Origin: Methanobacterium alkalithermotolerans | GTDB taxonomy: Archaea; Methanobacteriota; Methanobacteria; Methanobacteriales; Methanobacteriaceae | Direction of reading: 5' to 3' | DNA: 64,000 bases | NCBI RefSeq assembly: GCF_018141185.1 | Contig: NZ_CP058560.1 | Span: 558,001 to 622,000, forward strand | Program-made: the position numbers and the translations under genes | Notes under the pieces: generated by a model | The model's input: the letters and a program-made list of their open reading frames with translations, nothing else | Database searches by the model: none | Told to the model about the DNA's origin: nothing | Shown: positions 45,303-53,600 of the stretch, piece after piece | Numbering within the stretch: position 1 is the stretch's first letter | How the letters are laid out: the number at the start of each line of letters is the position of its first letter

Positions 45303-45560
45303 TTTCCATCGCTCTAACTGGGGTATGCCCCGGGTAAATACCCAGGCAATTGGTCGGGGCATTCCCTGTTCTTTCATTTTTTCAATACAAAACTTCTGCA
45401 TTTTCTGGGGAGTGTCTATTTCTGGACTGGTAAATTCACCATCAACCAGACAATAAGAGCAGTATTTTAGACTTTTTGACCCATTTTTATTGGTCCCTCC
45501 AGTTTGAGGGTCTTTTTTAAGGGGCATTCCACAACTTTGACAGAATTTATATTCCTTCAT
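45297..45560 (-). CDS. Zinc-ribbon domain protein, 87 aa
   Basis: The small protein has an N-terminal CQSCGMPL (C9xxC12) and CSYCLVDGEF (C34xxC37) making a zinc ribbon, then a helical segment with MQKFCIEKMKEQGMPRP ending RGIPQLERW. This matches the putative zinc-ribbon family found widely in anaerobes. Function unknown; DNA/RNA-binding or protein-binding both possible. A GGAGG-type RBS lies upstream. Confidence 0.8.
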   Translation of the reverse strand: MKEYKFCQSCGMPLKKDPQTGGTNKNGSKSLKYCSYCLVDGEFTSPEIDTPQKMQKFCIEKMKEQGMPRPIAWVFTRGIPQLERWKK

Positions 45561-45607
45561 AATTATACCTCCTAGCCTTCAGGTTACCACCTTATATAAT
45601 TTATTTA

Positions 45608-45910
45608 TTATAACCTTTTATCAGGGATTCTCTGGTGATCAGCAACCCCTTTTCCTGTGGGTGAGCCATCATATCCTTTAGATGATTTTTTAGAACCTTT
45701 ATTTATACAGGGCCTTATGAGGCCACGTTCCAGAACATATCCTTTCTTAGATAAGAGATTCAAAACTTCCTTAAAATCAACCCGGGATAAATCAGAAAAA
45801 TCATTTTTTAATGTATTATATAATCTTCTTTCAAGATAAACAGCTTTATGTTCCTTTAAAATTTCATCTGCCCTTTTTTCTATCTGTGATATTTTATCAT
45901 TATCCGTCAT
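45608..45910 (-). CDS. Conserved hypothetical protein, 100 aa
   Basis: No family recognised with certainty. The hydrophilic, basic protein has a helical N-terminal part (ISQIEKRADEILKEHKAVYL, a probable coiled coil) and a winged-helix-like middle (DFKEVLNLLSKKGYVLERG). Its C-terminus is disordered and Lys/Gly-rich. No Cys pairs beyond one Cys, no membrane segment. It lies between the zinc-ribbon protein and the phosphatase cluster on the same strand. Confidence 0.55.
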   Translation of the reverse strand: MTDNDKISQIEKRADEILKEHKAVYLERRLYNTLKNDFSDLSRVDFKEVLNLLSKKGYVLERGLIRPCINKGSKKSSKGYDGSPTGKGVADHQRIPDKRL

Positions 45911-46124
45911 TTTTTATTCTCCCGGAAAATTTGAAGCCTTTATAATATTATCACATGATATCTTCTTCTTAAATAATGTAAATTTCTAAAACCTGACTAA
46001 ATAATAAATTAATGAATTTTTACTTATATAACACCAAAATTAAATGCAAAGTTTTATTGGGGTAAGATAAATTTCCAGATGGTATTAAATGGATTATCCC
46101 CTTAAATTGATGGACTTTTTAATG
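45911..46124. other. Intergenic gap between the 100-aa gene and the SpoIIE-type phosphatase
   Basis: About 210 bp of AT-rich DNA; it should carry the end of the NRPS-cluster transcript. No ORF or RNA-like fold was seen. Confidence 0.4.
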
Positions 46125-48044
46125 TTATTTTTTATATTCCAGAATCATCATGGTAATATCATCAAACTGTTCTCTATCTTCTACAAAGCTATCAATTTTT
46201 CCTTTAACAAAGGATAATGTCTCACTCAGGCTTAAATTATAGGTATTATTCATGATGTACTGTAAATTGGAATCCCCGAATAGTTCATCCTGGGGGTTTA
46301 TGGCTTCAGTTATACCATCGGTATAGAGGTAAATCCTATCTCCTGTTTTTAAGATAAGTTCCTGTTCCTGGTATAGTATGTCCTCCATGCCGGCTAAAAC
46401 AAATCCTGGTTTTGATTTTAGCCATTTATAATCATTTTCACCCTTTTTGATAAGAGGAGGATTGTGTCCCGCATTAACATAGGTTAATTTCCCGGTTGAA
46501 ATCTCTAAAATCCCCATCCAGGCTGTTACAAACATGCTCTCTTCATTTCCCTCATTAAGTTGATTATTCACGATATTGAATACTTCCGACGGAGTTTTAT
46601 CTAACTGAGCCTGGTTTTTAATTAAAGTCTTGGCAATTACCATGAATAAGGCGGCGGGTACTCCTTTACCAGATACATCACCTATTACCAGGGCCAGATG
46701 GTTATCATCCACCAGGAAAAAATCATAAAAATCCCCTCCCACTTCCCGGGCAGGGATATTAGCCGCATATACCTCAAATTCATTCCTTTCTGGAAAAGCA
46801 GGAAATTTTCGGGGCAGCATATCTGCCTGTATCTTTTGGGCAACATTTAATTCGGCATTTATCCGTTCTTTTTGGGCGGTTGCTTCTTTTAGATTTTCAA
46901 TATAATCTTCCAGATCCTGGACCATTTGTTGGAAGGAATGGGCTAAAATACCCACTTCAGTATCTGTCCGGGCATATACTTTACAATAGCGGGTGATATC
47001 CTGGCTATCAATTTTATTTTGACGGCGGATATAATTACTTAAAAGGTAAGATATGGATTCGATAGGTTGGGTGATTTGTTTTTCAATATACCATAAGCAC
47101 GCTATAGCCGAAATATAAAATATGGTGATGATAAGGGTGATGTTAAGGTACACTGCTTCCCAGAATTCTGCCAGATTACTGCCTATTTCAGTTATACTGT
47201 AATAGGAATTTATGGCAGTTAAAAGAGTAACCAGGGCACCAATAACAATAAACATGACAATTAATTTTTCAGTTAAAGAAATCCGAACCGGACTGGTCTT
47301 TTCATCTATTTTACAGCTTAGTGGCTTAAAACAATAGGCCATCACCAGTAAATAAAAGGTGATGCCTACCAGAAGTTCCCCATTTGTAGTTCCAGAGTAG
47401 ATAATATAAATAGCATATACGCCCCCCATTATTAAGGCCAGAATTAGCAGGAAATCAAATATAAGTGGATTTATCTTTGCTTTTTTACTGATTTCTGGTT
47501 GGTAGAAGGATAGGCCATAGAGGTTGGCCCCTACAATAATCAGGGTTCCCAGCATCAGGGAAAAGTCAAAGTTATTAAAGGCAAAAAGGAGGGTGGTAAA
47601 TGAAACCAGACTGGAAATTTCCAGATTTTCCATTAAAAGGCCCAAAAGTCCCGCCATTACCAGGGAAGAAATGAAAATGATTATTATGAATTTTATTAAA
47701 TTATGAACTGAATTTAAGCGAGGAAAGGTGGGGTTTTTTTTATCCAGAGTGTACCACAGTTTGTAGGGAAGGTAACCATATAAAAACTGGGCTAAAAAAC
47801 TAATAAGAAAGATTTCTGGAGGATAACCAATGGATATATCTGCGGCCAGATTACCAATTGCAGCCCCCAGGGCCCCCCAAGGACCAAATATCAAACCTAA
47901 AGCAGGCGGAAGAGCACTGGCTGGTCTTAATTCGGATACGGCTATAATCTGAAAAAAATAGTGAAAAGGGAGAGTCAGCAGGAAGGTGATTATGCTGGAA
48001 AATATTAGACGAACAAGATGGGTTTTAATTGCTGATTTATGCAT
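46125..48044 (-). CDS. Membrane-bound SpoIIE/RsbU-type PP2C phosphatase
   Basis: The 639-residue protein starts with a multi-TM region (about 1-310), whose first part (ELRPASALPPALGLIFGPWG, GNLAADISIGYPPE) resembles ECF-type substrate-binding membrane proteins. A HAMP-like linker (ITQPIESISYLL) and coiled coil follow. The SpoIIE/PP2C domain (about 390-639) has REVGGDFYDFF, LVIGDVSGKGVPAALFM and the C-terminal FDDITMMIL, with the Asp residues that bind the metal pair intact. It should dephosphorylate the adjacent STAS protein. Last gene in the PPTase-NRPS-MATE-STAS-RsbW run, 31 bp after RsbW. The signal sensed by the membrane part is unknown. Confidence 0.9.
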   Translation of the reverse strand: MHKSAIKTHLVRLIFSSIITFLLTLPFHYFFQIIAVSELRPASALPPALGLIFGPWGALGAAIGNLAADISIGYPPEIFLISFLAQFLYGYLPYKLWYTLDKKNPTFPRLNSVHNLIKFIIIIFISSLVMAGLLGLLMENLEISSLVSFTTLLFAFNNFDFSLMLGTLIIVGANLYGLSFYQPEISKKAKINPLIFDFLLILALIMGGVYAIYIIYSGTTNGELLVGITFYLLVMAYCFKPLSCKIDEKTSPVRISLTEKLIVMFIVIGALVTLLTAINSYYSITEIGSNLAEFWEAVYLNITLIITIFYISAIACLWYIEKQITQPIESISYLLSNYIRRQNKIDSQDITRYCKVYARTDTEVGILAHSFQQMVQDLEDYIENLKEATAQKERINAELNVAQKIQADMLPRKFPAFPERNEFEVYAANIPAREVGGDFYDFFLVDDNHLALVIGDVSGKGVPAALFMVIAKTLIKNQAQLDKTPSEVFNIVNNQLNEGNEESMFVTAWMGILEISTGKLTYVNAGHNPPLIKKGENDYKWLKSKPGFVLAGMEDILYQEQELILKTGDRIYLYTDGITEAINPQDELFGDSNLQYIMNNTYNLSLSETLSFVKGKIDSFVEDREQFDDITMMILEYKK

Positions 48045-48075
48045 GTAATTACCCTTTAATAGTTTTAATATGATG

Positions 48076-48480
48076 CTATAGTGTCTTTTGCAGGGTTAGA
48101 ATATTACAGCCATTTCTATAGGCATAATCCACCTGATCCATGAATTTTTTAATGAGATAAATTCCCCACCCGCCCTTTTTTTTATTCTCTATCTTTAGAG
48201 AGCGTTCTGGATCTTTGTTTTCCAGGGGATTGTAGGGGATTCCCTGGTCTATAAACTGGATGGTTATTTGTAATGGATTTTCTTTTAATTGGGATTTAAT
48301 CTGGATTTTACCTTCATCCTGGTAGGCATAGCGGACAATATTTACATAAACCTCTTCCAGGGCCAGTTCCAGTTCCAATTTTTTAGAAGGATGGTATTTT
48401 ACATGAGATAATTCTTGATTAATAAACTTATATACTCTCTCCAGGTTTTCCAATCTGGCCAGTAGAGTTATTTCACCCAT
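48076..48480 (-). CDS. RsbW/SpoIIAB-type anti-sigma-like kinase
   Basis: The 134-residue GHKL ATPase has N box LALEEVYVNIVRYAY (about 42-56), G1 FIDQGIPYNP (about 76-85) and G2 KGGWGIYLIKKFMD (about 104-117), all intact, so it can bind ATP. In bacteria this kinase phosphorylates an STAS antagonist and sequesters a sigma factor. Archaea have no sigma factors, so its output must be something else. It lies between the STAS gene and the SpoIIE phosphatase and is likely co-transcribed with both. Confidence 0.9.
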   Translation of the reverse strand: MGEITLLARLENLERVYKFINQELSHVKYHPSKKLELELALEEVYVNIVRYAYQDEGKIQIKSQLKENPLQITIQFIDQGIPYNPLENKDPERSLKIENKKKGGWGIYLIKKFMDQVDYAYRNGCNILTLQKTL

Positions 48481-48501
48481 ATAAATCAGTTTAACTTTAA
48501 T

Positions 48502-48798
48502 TCAGGCAATGGTTAGAATATCAATAAAGCCGGTGGCTTCAAAAACTTCCATTACAAAATCATTCACATTGGTGATAATCATGGTGCCCTGTTTATTCAT
48601 GGTTTTCTGGGTGGAGAGAATAAGGCGTAGCCCTGCACTGGAGATATACTTCAACTCTTTAAAGTCCAGTATTAACTCTTTAACCCCGTGAAGATCTTTT
48701 TTTAGTTCTTCTTCTAAAATAGGTGAGGTGTTGGTATCCAGCCGGCCTTCTAATTTTATTTCCAGTTTAGATTCTGCTACTACTTTATCAATATTCAT
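48502..48798 (-). CDS. STAS-domain anti-sigma-factor-antagonist-like protein
   Basis: The 98-residue STAS protein matches SpoIIAA/RsbV in length and fold. The likely phosphoacceptor Ser is in LKYISSAGLRLIL (about 50-62, at the first Ser pair). AGGAG precedes the ATG by 9 nt. It would be phosphorylated by the RsbW-like kinase and dephosphorylated by the SpoIIE-type phosphatase. It sits 65 bp downstream of the MATE-kinase gene. Confidence 0.92.
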   Translation of the reverse strand: MNIDKVVAESKLEIKLEGRLDTNTSPILEEELKKDLHGVKELILDFKELKYISSAGLRLILSTQKTMNKQGTMIITNVNDFVMEVFEATGFIDILTIA

Positions 48799-48862
48799 GT
48801 TAAAGGCTCCTAAAAAATCCAGTTATTAGAATAATTTTTTTATCATGTTTCCTATACTATAT

Positions 48863-50605
48863 TTATCTTTTAATGGTAATAACCGTACTATTTAATCCTA
48901 TAACCCGGGCATAGCTTATATCATCGGCCATTTTATGTAGAACGGCGATATTTTCAAAGGAATCTTTTTCCTCTGGAGAGTAATTAGAGGGATTGAATTC
49001 TACCCCTGAATCTTTAAAGGCCAGGGTGATTTCCTTATCCTCTATACGGGATATGATATCCATATATTCAATTTTATCTTCATTATAATTTATGGTATTT
49101 ATAGCCATCTCTTCCAGGGTCAGACCTATGCGCAGTGCTATTTTTTCATCCACTCCATTTTCAGTGGCAAAGTCAATTATTTTTTCAGATAATCCCACCA
49201 CATCTTCTACCGAGTTTCCAATGGTCACATCCAGCACCGGTGTTTTACGGTGATTCCCCAGTAATAGGAATCCGGAATACTCACCCCCTGATTTTTGGGA
49301 AATAATCCTGCTGGCCGCGTATATCAGGAGAATGGTACCTACTTCTGCTATTAAAAATGATATCCATATACCATCAGCACCTATTACTCCAGAGAGTATA
49401 TAAGCAGCAGTTACAGGAATGAGAAGTCCCTGGGTTATGGAAATAAGAAAGGACAATTCCTTTTGTTGTATGGCCTGGGTGTAAAAAAGCATTAAGAAGG
49501 TAATGGCCGTCCCCGTAATACTTAAAGATAGTATGCGTATGGCATTTATCCCCACTGAAATATCCTGGGGGTTACTGACCCCAAATAGGTTGAGTAGTTC
49601 CCCCGGGAAGGTAAAAAAAATCAGGGTGAATATTCCTCCGGCTGCTAAAACTATTTTAAAGGAGGTGTTGATAGTGTATTTAACTCCGTAGTAGTCTTTT
49701 TCCTGGAAGTAAATGGAAACAATGGGGGACATGGCCTGGGAGGTTCCAATCAAAAACATGTAAATGATAAAAAGACTATTATAAAAAACCGAAAAGGCAG
49801 TCAGTCCTCCTTTACCCACCACCAGGGAGATAAGGCTATTTATGAAAAACAATTTAAGGGTTAAGAATAACTGCAGGGATGCCGGAGGAAACCCAATTTT
49901 TACTATATCCCACAGGGAATATAATTTTATTTTCATCAAGGATATGAAGTGCATGGTACGGTCTTTAGAGAAGAAATACTGCATTATGAATATTGTTCCC
50001 ACTGTATATCCGGTAATGGTTGCCAGGGCAGCTCCCTGTATATCCATTCCCAGAACCAGAATGTAAAATAAGTCCATTATCAGGTTGACCACATTGGCTA
50101 TTAAAAGAGCGTAGAATGATAATCTGGGTTTGCCATCTGCCCGGATAAAATAGGCAATTCCCATGAGGATAAATAATAATGGTGATCCTAAAAAGTAAAC
50201 TCCCAGGAACCTTTCAACCAGAAAAGCCAGCTGTGGATTAGTGGTAAGGGCTGATACCAGGTTTTCCATAAATAGGAGTCCTGATAAGGAAAATAAAACC
50301 CCAATGGTAATTAATAGGAGTACTGATACGGTGAAATACATGTTACTTTTTTCTTCATCCCGTTCGGCCTTGGCCACCGCAGATAATAGGGATCCTCCTA
50401 AACCCACCATCCAGTAGATTAAATTAATGAAGGTTATGATAGGGGCAATTAGGGCCATGGCTGAAATATTGGCCGGCCCTAAAAAATTACCTACAATCAG
50501 GGTGTCCATGAAAGTGCTGATATTCATGGCCATGGACATGAGCAGGGTGGGCAGGAAAAATTCTTTGAATTTGGCATATACCAGTTGATAGTTTCTTTCA
50601 TACAT
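48863..50605 (-). CDS. MATE exporter fused to a C-terminal anti-sigma-type ATPase domain
   Basis: The 580-residue protein has 12 TM helices of the MATE family (about 1-440; FLPTLLMSMAMNISTFMDTLIVG at the start, two six-helix halves). It ends with a GHKL domain (about 452-580) with N box LTLEEMAINTINY (about 492-504) and G1 FKDSGVEFNP. The Gly-rich G2/lid motif seen in the neighbouring RsbW-like protein is not visible here, so ATP binding may be weak. MATE proteins usually export a small molecule against a Na+ or H+ gradient; the NRPS product is the natural candidate. Fusion of exporter and partner-switch domain is unusual. It lies 51 bp after the NRPS gene. Confidence 0.9.
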   Translation of the reverse strand: MYERNYQLVYAKFKEFFLPTLLMSMAMNISTFMDTLIVGNFLGPANISAMALIAPIITFINLIYWMVGLGGSLLSAVAKAERDEEKSNMYFTVSVLLLITIGVLFSLSGLLFMENLVSALTTNPQLAFLVERFLGVYFLGSPLLFILMGIAYFIRADGKPRLSFYALLIANVVNLIMDLFYILVLGMDIQGAALATITGYTVGTIFIMQYFFSKDRTMHFISLMKIKLYSLWDIVKIGFPPASLQLFLTLKLFFINSLISLVVGKGGLTAFSVFYNSLFIIYMFLIGTSQAMSPIVSIYFQEKDYYGVKYTINTSFKIVLAAGGIFTLIFFTFPGELLNLFGVSNPQDISVGINAIRILSLSITGTAITFLMLFYTQAIQQKELSFLISITQGLLIPVTAAYILSGVIGADGIWISFLIAEVGTILLIYAASRIISQKSGGEYSGFLLLGNHRKTPVLDVTIGNSVEDVVGLSEKIIDFATENGVDEKIALRIGLTLEEMAINTINYNEDKIEYMDIISRIEDKEITLAFKDSGVEFNPSNYSPEEKDSFENIAVLHKMADDISYARVIGLNSTVITIKR

Positions 50606-50656
50606 TATAAATCCCCATATATGGACACTGAACTAAATAACAAGATTTAATAGTTT

Positions 50657-53600
50657 CTAGTCAAAGAAATTCATTTCTTTAAGGTATTTTATGAACATTA
50701 TCAGATATTCATCACTTATAAGAGGCCAGTGGTATCCTAAACGGTATAATACCTGGAGGGTGTAGTAATTGACCACAGTTACCAGAGCCCTTCCCTTGCC
50801 TTTACCCATACCCATGGCAGTTACCAGTCCTGAAATGGCATCCTGTTTGGTTTCATCTTCCCTGGCCAGTGCAAAGGCCTGGTTAAATTCATCTTCTTCT
50901 GCCCCGGTAATGTCAAAACCCAGGGTATTCATTATCGCTATGATGTCTGCGATGTATATTTGGTGATTATTGTAAACATGAAACAGGGTACAGTCCCGGG
51001 GAGTTTGTCCTAATAGGAGTATGGCCCGGGATGCCAGATCAATAGGGGTGAGTTCCACTCTTCCACCCATTACTGAGTAGGGTATTTTTCCTATGGCCGC
51101 ATAGGCCCGCAGGCGATTAATGAAGCTGTTGGTTTCAAAATTTATCTGGAATTCACTATCAGATTGACGGGCCATAAGATTACCTGCCCGTACAATCTTA
51201 CAATGTAATCCTTCACTTACCGCCTCCAGCACCACTCTTTCTGCTTTGAATTTACTGCTGAGGTATTTATTGTCCAGGGATTGACCCACATACAGGGTTT
51301 TCTCATCAAATTCAGTATCATGGGGAGGTACATTATTCACACTCTCCCCGGCCACACTGGTGGTGGATACCTGGATGAATTTACATTCCTTTTTTTTACA
51401 AAAATCAATGCCATTTACCACTCCCCCAATATTTATATCTTCAATCTGGGTTCCTGGTGCAAAATGTTTTACATTGGCTGCGCAGTTAATAACCGTGTCA
51501 ACCGGCAGTCCCCTTGATTTTTCAAAATCAGCCCGGCTGGTTATATCCCCCTCAATGATATGAATCCGTGTTCCAAATAGTTCCTCATAGCTATCACTGA
51601 AGTAGTAGAATAAGAGGGTTTTCAGACGCTCTTCAGGAGTGGTGTGCCTTCCCTTTCTAAGCATACAGTAAATAGAACCATTATAGTTTTCAAGGAATTC
51701 CTTTAAAACATGTATACCTAAAAATCCTGTGGCCCCGGTTAATAATACATTGCCTAAATTTTCTTTTTCACCTTTTATCAGGTTATCAAGGGTATTTTTT
51801 TCCAGTATCTGATTAAGGGTAAGGTAGGAGTAGGACTCCTGTTCTTTTACGGAATTTTCCGCCTCAGTTATTACCTGGGCTAATTCTCGAGGAGTAGGAT
51901 GGGCAAATACATCCCCATACTTTATTTCATAACCCTGATTCAATGCTTCAATAGTTATCTTTGTAACCAGAAGAGAGGTACCTCCCAGTTCAAAGAAATC
52001 ATCAGTGGCCCCTATCTTATCCATGCCCAGTATCTGGCTAAAGGCCTCTGCAAAGAATTTTTCCACATCATTTTCTGGTGGAACATATATTCTTTCCTTT
52101 AAAACCGGTTCAGGTAGTGATTTTAAATCAGTTTTGCCATTAGGGGTTTGGGGCAACTTATCCATCTGCATGAATACCGTGGGTACCATGTACTTGGTTA
52201 GACGTTGGGCTAATTCCTCTTTTAAATCATCCACATCCACCGGCTTACTGGCAGTGAAGTAGGCGCATAAATGATCCTGGGATTGTACTTTTTTAAGAAC
52301 CACTGCCACCGATTTAATATCTTCATAATCCGTGATAGCACTTTCAATTTCACCGATTTCAATCCGCAAGCCCCTCAACTTTATTTGATTATCCAGGCGC
52401 CCATAGATTTTATATTCTCCATTTTTTTCCCTGCTGGCAAAGTCACCAGTTTTATAATAGGGAATACCATTTCTGGTGATGAATTGCTCTTTATTTAGTT
52501 CTTCCCGGTTGAGATAACCCCGGGCTACTCCCATACCCCCCACATATAACTCTCCAATAACACCTGCAGGTAGAGGATTACCATCCCGGTCCATTACCTC
52601 TTCGGTGACATTAAGCAGAGGTTTCCCCACAGTTATATTATCCATATCCTGAATTAATTTAGTATTACAGGATATGGTGGTTTCAGTAGGACCATATACA
52701 TTGTATATATCAGCGGAAGTCCATTCTATTAGTTTTTTATGTAAAAGGGGAGGATATTTTTCCCCGGCCACACTTAAAATCTTACACCGGGATAGGGCCT
52801 CACCCATGCCCTCCACTTCCAGATATTGCAGCATGCGAGAGGGTGTTGCACTAAAAGCATCAGCACCAGTTTTTTCAAATAATTTAACCAGTTCAAGGGG
52901 ATTTTTAGATGCTTCCTCACCGGCAAATACCAGGCAACGACCATTCATCAGGGTTACCAGGGTCTCATGTAAAAATACATCAAAGGATACCGTGGAAATG
53001 GATAACATCTTACGGGCCTTATGTATAAAGCCATGAACATAGCAATTTTCTGGATCAGGAGATAAATAATTGGTGATATTAGCATGGGTTAACATCACCC
53101 CTTTGGGTTTTCCGGTAGACCCGGAAGTATAAATCAAATAACATAGATTTTCAGGGGATACTTCCACCCCCGGGTTTTTTTCATTTTCTTCCCTTAATAA
53201 TTCATCTACAGACAAAGTTCCTGGTGTGCCATCGGTGCTTATTACATAACGAGCATTACTATCCTCCCGGACATGATTTATCCTATCATGAGGATATTCC
53301 GGATCAACTGGAATAAAGGCGCATCCAGCTTTAACAATACCCAGCATGGTGGCAATTAAACGACTATCACGGGGTAAAATGAACATAACCCTGTCTTCAG
53401 ATTTTACTCCCCTCTTAATCAGGGCATTAGCAATACGATTAGCCTTCCTATTCAATTTATCATAGGTTAAATCATCATCTTCAGCCATTAAGGCGATTTT
53501 ATCCCTGCTTTTTTCCACCTGTTTTTCAAATAATTTATGCACCAGAGGTTCTACTACCGGTTTTACCTGGAAGGAAACGGCCTCTTCTTCCACTATGGAA

